Origin: Halictus rubicundus
Lineage: Eukaryota; Arthropoda; Insecta; Hymenoptera; Halictidae
DNA length: 64,000 bases
Assembly (NCBI RefSeq): GCF_050948215.1
Contig: NW_027488592.1
Span: 186,001 to 250,000 of the forward strand
Reading direction: 5' to 3'
Shown here: in pieces, positions 53,101 through 64,000 of the stretch
Layout of the letters: every line of letters begins with the position of its first letter
How positions within the stretch are numbered: the first letter of the stretch is position 1
Program-made: the position numbers and the translations under genes
Notes under the pieces: generated by a model
Databases searched by the model: none
Seen by the model: the letters and a program-made list of their open reading frames with translations, nothing else
Told to the model about the DNA's origin: nothing

Positions 53101-53771
53101 CTCTATCCTATCCTATCCTCTATCCTATCCTATCCTCTATCCTATCCTATCCTCTATCCTATCCTATCCTATCCTCTATCCTATCCTATCCTCTATCCTA
53201 TCCTATCCTCTACCCTATCCTATCCTCTATCCTATCCAATACCCTATCCTATCCTCTATCCCATCCTATACTCAATCCTATCCTATACTGTATTATATCC
53301 TATCCTCTTTCCTATCCTCTATCCCATCCTATACTCAATCCTATCCTATACTGTATTATATCCTATCCTCTTTCCTATCCTCTATCATATCATATCCTCT
53401 ATCCTATCCTATCCTCCACCCAATAATATCCTCTATCCTATCCAATCCTCTATCCTATCCTATCCTCTATCCTAGACTATCCTCTATCCTATCCTATCCT
53501 CTATACTATCCTATTCTCTATCCTATCCTATCCTCTTCACTATCCTATCCTCTATCCTATCCTATCCTCTATCCTATCCTATCCTGTATCCTCTATCCTA
53601 TCCTATCTATCCTATCCTATCCTCTCCTCTATCCTATCCTATCCTCTATCGTATCCTATCCTCTATCCTATCCTATCCTCTAACCTATCCTATCCTCTAT
53701 CCTATCCTATCCTCTATCCTATCCTATCCTCTATCCTATCCTATTCTCTATCGTAAACTATACTCTATCCT

Positions 53772-56700
53772 ATGCTATCCTGTATCCTATCCAAATTCTA
53801 CCCTACCCTCTATCCTATCCTATCCTATCCTCTATCCTATCCTATCCTCTATCCTATCCTATCCTCTATCCTATCCTATCCTCTATCCTATCCTATCCTC
53901 TATCCTATCCTATCCTATCCTATCCTCTATCCTATCCAATCCTCTATCCTATCCTATCCTCTATCCTATCCTATCCTCTATCCTATCCTATCCTATCCTC
54001 TATCCTATCCTATCCTCTATCCTATCCTATCCTCTACCCTATCCTATCCTCTATCCTATCCAATACCCTATCCTATCCTCTATCCCATCCTATACTCAAT
54101 CCTATCCTATACTGTATTATATCCTATCCTCTTTCCTATCCTCTATCCCATCCTATACTCAATCCTATCCTATACTGTATTATATCCTATCCTCTTTCCT
54201 ATCCTCTATCATATCATATCCTCTATCCTATCCTATCCTCCACCCAATAATATCCTCTATCCTATCCAATCCTCTATCCTATCCTATCCTCTATCCTAGA
54301 CTATCCTCTATCCTATCCTATCCTCTATACTATCCTCTCCTCTATCCTATCCTATCGTCTATCCTATCCTATCCTCTATCCTATCCTATCCTCTATCTTA
54401 CCCTATCCTCTATCCTATCCTATCCTCTATCCTATCCTATTCTCTATCCTATCCTATCCTCTACACTATCCTATCCTCTATCCTATCCTATTCTCTATCC
54501 TATCCTATCCTCTATCCTATCCTATCCTCTATCTTATCCTATCCTCTATCCTATCCTATCCTATCCTCTATACTATCCTATTCTCTATCCTATCCTATCC
54601 TCTACACTATCCTATCCTCTATCCTATCCTATCTATGCTATCCTATCCTCTCCTCTATCCTATCCTATCCTCTATCGTATCCTATCCTCTATCCTATCCT
54701 ATCCTCTACCCTATCCTATCCTCTATCCTATCCTACCCTCTATCCTATCCTATCCTCTATACTATCCTATTCTCTATCCCATCCTATCCTCTACACTATC
54801 CTATCCTCTATCCTATCCTATCCTCTATCCTATCCTATCCTGTATCCTCTATCCTATCCTATCCTCTATCGTATCCTATCCTCTCCTCTATCCTATCCTA
54901 TCCTCTATCCTATCCTATCCTCTATCCTATATTATCCTCTATCCTATCCTATCCTCTATCCTATCCTATCCTCTATCTTACCCTATCCTCTATCCTATCC
55001 TATCCTCTATCCTATCCTATTCTCTATCCTATCCTATCCTCTACACTATCCTATCCTCTATCCTATCCTATTCTCTATCCTATCCTATCCTCTATCCTAT
55101 CCTATCCTCTATCTTATCCTATCCTCTATCCTATCCTATCCTATCCTCTATACTATCCTATTCTCTATCCTATCCTATCCTCTACACTATCCTATCCTCT
55201 ATCCTATCCTATCCTCTATCCTATCCTATCTATGCTATCCTATCCTCTCCTCTATCCTATCCTATCCTCTATCGTATCCTATCCTCTATCCTATCCTATC
55301 CTCTACCCTATCCTATCCTCTATCCTATCCTATCCTCTATCCTATCCTATCCTCTATCCTATCCTATCCTCTATCCTATCCTATTCTCTATCGTATCCTA
55401 TACTCTATCCTATGCTATCCTGTATCCTATCCAAATTCTACCCTACCCTCTATCCTATCCTATCCTATCCTCTATCCTATCCTATGCTCTATCCTATCCT
55501 ATCCTCTATCCTATCCTATCCTATCCTATCCTATCCTATCCTCTATGCTATCCAATCCTCTATCATATCCTATCCTCTATCCTATCCTGTACTCTATCCT
55601 ATGCTATCCTGTATCCTATCCAAAATTCTACCCTACCCTCTATCCTATCCTATCCTATCCTCTATCCTATCCTATCCTCTATCCTATCCTATCCTCTATC
55701 CTATCCTATCCTATCCTCTATCCTATCCTATCCTCTATCCTATCCTATCCTCTACCCTATCCTATCCTCTATCCTATCCAATACCCTATCCTATCCTCTA
55801 TCCCATCCTATACTCAATCCTATCCTATACTGTATTATATCCTATCCTCTTTCCTATCCTCTATCCCATCCTATACTCAATCCTATCCTATACTGTATTA
55901 TATCCTATCCTCTTTCCTATCCTCTATCATATCATATCCTCTATCCTATCCTATCCTCCACCCAATAATATCCTCTATCCTATCCAATCCTCTATCCTAT
56001 CCTATCCTCTATCCTAGACTATCCTCTATCCTATCCTATCCTCTATACTATCCTATTCTCTATCCTATCCTATCCTCTTCACTATCCTATCCTCTATCCT
56101 ATCCTATCCTCTATCCTATCCTATCCTGTATCCTCTATCCTATCCTATCTATCCTATCCTATCCTCTCCTCTATCCTATCCTATCCTCTATCGTATCCTA
56201 TCCTCTATCCTATCCTATCCTCTAACCTATCCTATCCTCTATCCTATCCTATCCTCTATCCTATCCTATCCTCTATCCTATCCTATTCTCTATCGTAAAC
56301 TATACTCTATCCTATGCTATCCTGTATCCTATCCAAATTCTACCCTACCCTCTATCCTATCCTATCCTATCCTCTATCCTATCCTATCCTCTATCCTATC
56401 CTATCCTCTATCCTATCCTATCCTCTATCCTATCCTATCCTCTATCCTATCCTATCCTATCCTATCCTCTATCCTATCCAATCCTCTATCCTATCCTATC
56501 CTCTATCCTATCCTATCCTCTATCCTATCCTATCCTATCCTCTATCCTATCCTATCCTCTATCCTATCCTATCCTCTACCCTATCCTATCCTCTATCCTA
56601 TCCAATACCCTATCCTATCCTCTATCCCATCCTATACTCAATCCTATCCTATACTGTATTATATCCTATCCTCTTTCCTATCCTCTATCCCATCCTATAC

Positions 56701-58450
56701 TCAATCCTATCCTATACTGTATTATATCCTATCCTCTTTCCTATCCTCTATCATATCATATCCTCTATCCTATCCTATCCTCCACCCAATAATATCCTCT
56801 ATCCTATCCAATCCTCTATCCTATCCTATCCTCTATCCTAGACTATCCTCTATCCTATCCTATCCTCTATACTATCCTCTCCTCTATCCTATCCTATCGT
56901 CTATCCTATCCTATCCTCTATCCTATCCTATCCTCTATCTTACCCTATCCTCTATCCTATCCTATCCTCTATCCTATCCTATTCTCTATCCTATCCTATC
57001 CTCTACACTATCCTATCCTCTATCCTATCCTATTCTCTATCCTATCCTATCCTCTATCCTATCCTATCCTCTATCTTATCCTATCCTCTATCCTATCCTA
57101 TCCTATCCTCTATACTATCCTATTCTCTATCCTATCCTATCCTCTACACTATCCTATCCTCTATCCTATCCTATCTATGCTATCCTATCCTCTCCTCTAT
57201 CCTATCCTATCCTCTATCGTATCCTATCCTCTATCCTATCCTATCCTCTACCCTATCCTATCCTCTATCCTATCCTACCCTCTATCCTATCCTATCCTCT
57301 ATACTATCCTATTCTCTATCCCATCCTATCCTCTACACTATCCTATCCTCTATCCTATCCTATCCTCTATCCTATCCTATCCTGTATCCTCTATCCTATC
57401 CTATCCTCTATCGTATCCTATCCTCTCCTCTATCCTATCCTATCCTCTATCCTATCCTATCCTCTATCCTATATTATCCTCTATCCTATCCTATCCTCTA
57501 TCCTATCCTATCCTCTATCTTACCCTATCCTCTATCCTATCCTATCCTCTATCCTATCCTATTCTCTATCCTATCCTATCCTCTACACTATCCTATCCTC
57601 TATCCTATCCTATTCTCTATCCTATCCTATCCTCTATCCTATCCTATCCTCTATCTTATCCTATCCTCTATCCTATCCTATCCTATCCTCTATACTATCC
57701 TATTCTCTATCCTATCCTATCCTCTACACTATCCTATCCTCTATCCTATCCTATCCTCTATCCTATCCTATCTATGCTATCCTATCCTCTCCTCTATCCT
57801 ATCCTATCCTCTATCGTATCCTATCCTCTATCCTATCCTATCCTCTACCCTATCCTATCCTCTATCCTATCCTATCCTCTATCCTATCCTATCCTCTATC
57901 CTATCCTATCCTCTATCCTATCCTATTCTCTATCGTATCCTATACTCTATCCTATGCTATCCTGTATCCTATCCAAATTCTACCCTACCCTCTATCCTAT
58001 CCTATCCTATCCTCTATCCTATCCTATGCTCTATCCTATCCTATCCTCTATCCTATCCTATCCTATCCTATCCTATCCTATCCTCTATGCTATCCAATCC
58101 TCTATCATATCCTATCCTCTATCCTATCCTGTACTCTATCCTATGCTATCCTGTATCCTATCCAAAATTCTACCCTACCCTCTATCCTATCCTATCCTAT
58201 CCTCTATCCTATCCTATCCTATCCTATCCTCTATCCTATCCTATCCTCTATCCTATCCTATCCTCTATCCTATCCTATCCTCTATCCTATCCTATCCTCT
58301 ACCCTATCCTATCCTCTATCCTATCCAATACCCTATCCTATCCTCTATCCCATCCTATACTCAATCCTATCCTATACTGTATTATATCCTATCCTCTTTC
58401 CTATCCTCTATCATATCATATCCTCTATCCTATCCTATCCTCTACCCAAT
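53772..58450. repeat. Higher-order repeat pair with 2,542-bp spacing
   Basis: Landmarks at 53772, 54635 and 55545 recur at 56314, 57177 and 58087, all exactly 2,542 bp apart. A further copy has landmarks at 61395 and 63168, each 5,081 bp after the second copy. That is close to two units less 3 bp. Confidence 0.78.
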
Positions 58451-59532
58451 AATATCCTCTATCCTATCCAATCCTCTATCCTATCCTATCCTCTATCCTA
58501 GACTATCCTCTATCCTATCCTATCCTCTATACTATCCTCTCCTCTATCCTATCCTATCCTCTATCCTATCCTATCCTCTATCCTATCCTATCCTCTATCC
58601 TATCCTATCCTCTATCTTATCCTACCCTCTATCCTATCCTATCCTCTGTACTATACTATTCTCTATCCCATCCTATCCTCTACACTATCCTATCCTCTAT
58701 CCTATCCTATCCTCTATCCTATCCTATCCAATCCTCTATCCTATCCTATCCTCTATACTATCCTATTCTCTATCCTATCCTATCCTCTACCCTATAATAT
58801 CCTCTATCCTATCCTATTCTCTATCCTATCCTGTACTCTATCCTATGCTATCCTGTATCCTATCCAAATTCTACCCTACCCTCTATCCTATCATATCCTC
58901 TATCCTATCCTCTACACTATCCTATCCTCTATCCTATCCTATCCTCTATCCTATCCAATCCTCTATCCTATCCTATCCTCTATCCTATCCTATCCTCTAT
59001 CCTATCCTATCTATGCTATCCTATCCTCTCCTCTATCCTATCCTATCCTCTATCGTATCCTATCCTCTATCCTATCCTATCCTCTACCCTATCCTATCCT
59101 CTATCCTATCCTATCCTCTATCCTATCCTATCCTCTATCCTATCCTATCCTCTATCCTATCCTATTCTCTATCGTATCCTATACTCTATCCTATGCTATC
59201 CTGTATCCTATCCAAATTCTACCCTACCCTCTATCCTATCCTATCCTATCCTCTATCCTATCCTATGCTCTATCCTATCCTATCCTCTATCCTATCCTAT
59301 CCTATCCTATCCTATCCTCTATGCTATCCAATCCTCTATCATATCCTATCCTCTATCCTATCCTGTACTCTATCCTATGCTATCCTGTATCCTATCCAAA
59401 ATTCTACCCTACCCTCTATCCTATCCTATCCTATCCTCTATCCTATCCTATCCTATCCTATCCTCTATCCTATCCTATCCTCTATCCTATCCTATCCTCT
59501 ATCCTATCCTATCCTCTATCCTATCCTATCCT

Positions 59533-60212
59533 CTACCCTATCCTATCCTCTATCCTATCCAATACCCTATCCTATCCTCTATCCCATCCTATACTCAATC
59601 CTATCCTATACTGTATTATATCCTATCCTCTTTCCTATCCTCTATCATATCATATCCTCTATCCTATCCTATCCTCTACCCAATAATATCCTCTATCCTA
59701 TCCAATCCTCTATCCTATCCTATCCTCTATCCTAGACTATCCTCTATCCTATCCTATCCTCTATACTATCCTCTCCTCTATCCTATCCTATCCTCTATCC
59801 TATCCTATCCTCTATCCTATCCTATCCTCTATCCTATCCTATCCTCTATCCTATCCTATCCTCTACCCTATCCTATCCTCTATCCTATCCAATACCCTAT
59901 CCTATCCTCTATCCCATCCTATACTCAATCCTATCCTATACTGTATTATATCCTATCCTCTTTCCTATCCTCTATCATATCATATCCTCTATCCTATCCT
60001 ATCCTCTACCCAATAATATCCTCTATCCTATCCAATCCTCTATCCTATCCTATCCTCTATCCTAGACTATCCTCTATCCTATCCTATCCTCTATACTATC
60101 CTCTCCTCTATCCTATCCTATCCTCTATCCTATCCTATCCTCTATCCTATCCTATCCTCTATCCTATCCTATCCTCTATCTTATCCTACCCTCTATCCTA
60201 TCCTATCCTCTA
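59533..60212. repeat. 340-bp tandem duplication
   Basis: CTACCCTATCC at 59533 recurs at 59873. The full landmark series between them (CAATACCC, ATACTCAATCC, CTGTATTATATCC, CCCAATAATATCC, CTAGACTATCC) repeats in order with no difference seen. Confidence 0.75.
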
Positions 60213-63200
60213 TACTATCCTATTCTCTATCCCATCCTATCCTCTACACTATCCTATCCTCTATCCTATCCTATCCTCTATCCTATCCTATCCAATCCTC
60301 TATCCTATCCTATCCTCTATACTATCCTATTCTCTATCCTTTCCTATCCTCTACCCTATAATATCCTCTATCCTATCCTATTCTCTATCCTATCCTGTAC
60401 TCTATCCTATGCTATCCTGTATCCTATCCAAATTCTACCCTACCCTCTATCCTATCATATCCTCTATCCTATCCTCTACACTATCGTATCCTCTAACCTA
60501 TCCTATCCTCTATCCTATCCTATCCTCTCCTCTATCCTATCCTATCCTCTATCCTATCCTATCCTCTATCCTATCCTATCCTCTATCCTATCCTATCCTC
60601 TATCCTATCCTATCCTCTATCTTACCCTATCCTCTTTCCTATTCTATCCTCTATCCTATCCTATCCTCTATACTATCCTATTCTCTATCCTATCCTATCC
60701 TCTACACTATCCTATCCTCTATCCTATCCTATCCTCTATCCTATCCTATCCTCTATCCTATCCTATCTATCCTATCTTATCCTATCCTCTACCCTACAAT
60801 ATCCTCTATCCTATCCTATTCTCTATCCTATCCTATCCTCTATCCTATCCTATCCTCTATCCTATCCTATCCTCTATCCTATCCTATCCTCTATCCTATC
60901 CTATCCTCTATCCCAACCTATACTCAATCCTATCCTATACTGTATTATATCCTATCCTCTTTCCTATCCTCTATCATATCATATCCTCTATCCTATCCTA
61001 TCCTCTATACTATCCTCTCCTCTATCCTATCCTATCCTCTATCCTATCCTATCCTCTATCCTATCCTATCCTCTATCCTATCCTATCCTCTATCCTATCC
61101 TATCCTCTATCCTATCCTATCCTCTATACTATCCTATTCTCTATCCTATCCTATCCTCTTCACTATCCTATCCTCTATCCTATCCTATCCTCTATCCTAT
61201 CCTATCCTGTATCCTCTATCCTATCCTATCTATCCTATCCTATCCTCTCCTCTATCCTATCCTATCCTCTATCGTATCCTATCCTCTATCCTATCCTATC
61301 CTCTAACCTATCCTATCCTCTATCCTATCCTATCCTCTATCCTATCCTATCCTCTATCCTATCCTATTCTCTATCGTAAACTATACTCTATCCTATGCTA
61401 TCCTGTATCCTATCCAAATTCTACCCTACCCTCTATCCTATCCTATCCTATCCTCTATCCTATCCTATCCTCTATCCTATCCTATCCTCTATCCTATCCT
61501 ATCCTCTATCCTATCCTATCCTCTATCCTATCCTATCCTATCCTATCCTCTATCCTATCCAATCCTCTATCCTATCCTATCCTCTATCCTATCCTATCCT
61601 CTATCCTATCCTATCCTATCCTCTATCCTATCCTATCCTCTATCCTATCCTATCCTCTACCCTATCCTATCCTCTATCCTATCCAATACCCTATCCTATC
61701 CTCTATCCCATCCTATACTCAATCCTATCCTATACTGTATTATATCCTATCCTCTTTCCTATCCTCTATCCCATCCTATACTCAATCCTATCCTATACTG
61801 TATTATATCCTATCCTCTTTCCTATCCTCTATCATATCATATCCTCTATCCTATCCTATCCTCCACCCAATAATATCCTCTATCCTATCCAATCCTCTAT
61901 CCTATCCTATCCTCTATCCTAGACTATCCTCTATCCTATCCTATCCTCTATACTATCCTCTCCTCTATCCTATCCTATCGTCTATCCTATCCTATCCTCT
62001 ATCCTATCCTATCCTCTATCTTACCCTATCCTCTATCCTATCCTATCCTCTATCCTATCCTATTCTCTATCCTATCCTATCCTCTACACTATCCTATCCT
62101 CTATCCTATCCTATTCTCTATCCTATCCTATCCTCTATCCTATCCTATCCTCTATCTTATCCTATCCTCTATCCTATCCTATCCTATCCTCTATACTATC
62201 CTATTCTCTATCCTATCCTATCCTCTACACTATCCTATCCTCTATCCTATCCTATCTATGCTATCCTATCCTCTCCTCTATCCTATCCTATCCTCTATCG
62301 TATCCTATCCTCTATCCTATCCTATCCTCTACCCTATCCTATCCTCTATCCTATCCTACCCTCTATCCTATCCTATCCTCTATACTATCCTATTCTCTAT
62401 CCCATCCTATCCTCTACACTATCCTATCCTCTATCCTATCCTATCCTCTATCCTATCCTATCCTGTATCCTCTATCCTATCCTATCCTCTATCGTATCCT
62501 ATCCTCTCCTCTATCCTATCCTATCCTCTATCCTATCCTATCCTCTATCCTATATTATCCTCTATCCTATCCTATCCTCTATCCTATCCTATCCTCTATC
62601 TTACCCTATCCTCTATCCTATCCTATCCTCTATCCTATCCTATTCTCTATCCTATCCTATCCTCTACACTATCCTATCCTCTATCCTATCCTATTCTCTA
62701 TCCTATCCTATCCTCTATCCTATCCTATCCTCTATCTTATCCTATCCTCTATCCTATCCTATCCTATCCTCTATACTATCCTATTCTCTATCCTATCCTA
62801 TCCTCTACACTATCCTATCCTCTATCCTATCCTATCCTCTATCCTATCCTATCTATGCTATCCTATCCTCTCCTCTATCCTATCCTATCCTCTATCGTAT
62901 CCTATCCTCTATCCTATCCTATCCTCTACCCTATCCTATCCTCTATCCTATCCTATCCTCTATCCTATCCTATCCTCTATCCTATCCTATCCTCTATCCT
63001 ATCCTATTCTCTATCGTATCCTATACTCTATCCTATGCTATCCTGTATCCTATCCAAATTCTACCCTACCCTCTATCCTATCCTATCCTATCCTCTATCC
63101 TATCCTATGCTCTATCCTATCCTATCCTCTATCCTATCCTATCCTATCCTATCCTATCCTATCCTCTATGCTATCCAATCCTCTATCATATCCTATCCTC

Positions 63201-64000
63201 TATCCTATCCTGTACTCTATCCTATGCTATCTTGTATCCTATCCAAAATTCTACCCTACCCTCTATCCTATCCTATCCTATCCTCTATCCTATCCTATCC
63301 TATCCTATCCTCTATCCTATCCTATCCTCTATCCTATCCTATCCTCTATCCTATCCTATCCTCTATCCTATCCTATCCTCTACCCTATCCTATCCTCTAT
63401 CCTATCCAATACCCTATCCTATCCTCTATCCCATCCTATACTCAATCCTATCCTATACTGTATTATATCCTATCCTCTTTCCTATCCTCTATCATATCAT
63501 ATCCTCTATCCTATCCTATCCTCTACCCAATAATATCCTCTATCCTATCCAATCCTCTATCCTATCCTATCCTCTATCCTAGACTATCCTCTATCCTATC
63601 CTATCCTCTATACTATCCTCTCCTCTATCCTATCCTATCCTCTATCCTATCCTATCCTCTATCCTATCCTATCCTCTATCCTATCCTATCCTCTATCTTA
63701 TCCTACCCTCTATCCTATCCTATCCTCTGTACTATACTATTCTCTATCCCATCCTATCCTCTACACTATCCTATCCTCTATCCTATCCTATCCTCTATCC
63801 TATCCTATCCAATCCTCTATCCTATCCTATCCTCTATACTATCCTATTCTCTATCCTATCCTATCCTCTACCCTATAATATCCTCTATCCTATCCTATTC
63901 TCTATCCTATCCTGTACTCTATCCTATGCTATCCTGTATCCTATCCAAATTCTACCCTACCCTCTATCCTATCATATCCTCTATCCTATCCTCTACACTA

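Larger units (their letters stand above)
33877..64000. repeat. Right satellite array, same TATCC/TC family
   Basis: The same 12-bp core in the same orientation continues from the LTR to the window edge with no gene. The variant set differs from the left array beyond about 38 kb. CAAATTCTACCC, CTCTCCTCTATCC, ACACTATCC and CTAGACTATCC are frequent here, while the left-array landmarks CCGTATGCTATCC and GCCATCCTCC disappear. Open frames of up to 1,401 codons (59377-63582) arise from the stop-free unit and encode only Tyr-Pro-Ile-Leu-Ser permutations. Confidence 0.97.
42151..64000. repeat. Right higher-order repeat family marked by CAAATTCTACCC
   Basis: The block GCTATCCTGTATCC followed by CAAATTCTACCC (or CAAAATTCTACCC) recurs here more than twenty times, for example near 42151, 42812, 43981, 44646, 47077, 50223, 51548, 53772, 56314 and 61395. 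Other regular landmarks are CTAGACTATCC, CTCCACCCAATAATATCC, and ATACTCAATCC with CTGTATTATATCC. They keep a conserved order over a few kilobases, then jump, as in HOR arrays remodelled by unequal exchange. Confidence 0.8.

Noticed and set aside
34909..63582. Long + strand open frames in the right array (up to 1,401 codons)
   Set aside because: They are the same satellite translation and overlap one another in different frames. Low-complexity content follows directly from the repeat unit.
1..64000. Telomeric repeat
   Set aside because: The motif resembles neither TTAGG nor TTAGGG, and irregular 7/12/17-bp units with HORs fit a satellite better. The strand bias alone is not enough.
1..64000. 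GATA-factor site array on the - strand
   Set aside because: The repeat gives GGATAG. The WGATAR consensus needs A or T before GATA, which occurs only in rare variants such as CTATCTATCC.

Overview
The window is eukaryotic, non-coding heterochromatin-type DNA with one transposable element in it. About 58.6 of 64 kb is a pyrimidine-rich satellite built from TATCC and TC blocks (core unit TATCCTATCCTC, 12 bp, with 7-bp and 17-bp variants). It always has the same orientation, and the + strand is almost free of G. The only sequence of ordinary base composition is a 5,366-bp LTR retrotransposon at 28511-33876, oriented on the - strand. Its Ty3/gypsy-like gag, its integrase tail and its tRNA-Lys primer site point to an animal genome. 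An arthropod, possibly an insect, is my best inference; nothing in the window fixes the species.

Layout. 1-28510 is satellite with higher-order repeats (HORs): landmark blocks recur at exact spacings of about 5,873 bp (roughly 3.4-8.6 kb against 9.3-14.45 kb), 5,406 bp (11.4-14.45 against 16.8-19.85 kb), 2,369 bp (14.09-16.46 against 16.46-18.83 kb) and 1,875 bp (21.2-22.8 against 23.05-24.7 kb). From 24.7 to 28.1 kb the array is mixed, and 28.14-28.51 kb is a nearly pure 12-mer tract. 33877-37.9 kb is a mixed zone sharing blocks with 25-28 kb. 37.9-42.1 kb is fairly regular short-unit satellite. 42.1-64 kb is a second HOR family, marked by a recurring CAAATTCTACCC block, with spacings of 2,431, 2,542 and 340 bp.

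The retrotransposon, read on the - strand, has this order: 5' LTR (33876-32507), 4-nt gap, an 18/18 tRNA-Lys(CTT) primer-binding site, a short leader, an intact 538-codon gag, about 85 bp, a broken integrase C-terminal remnant, an A-rich 3' untranslated region with a 59-bp duplication, a G-rich polypurine tract and the 3' LTR (29880-28511). Protease, reverse transcriptase, RNase H and the integrase core are absent. The element is therefore non-autonomous, but it keeps gag and all visible cis signals. The two 1,370-bp LTRs differ at six positions by eye, so it is young. It has a 4-bp ATCC on both flanks, although ATCC also occurs throughout the satellite.

The many long + strand open frames (up to 1,401 codons) are by-products of a satellite unit that contains no stop codon in any forward frame. 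I do not call them genes. No RNA gene, CRISPR array or second coding gene was found.
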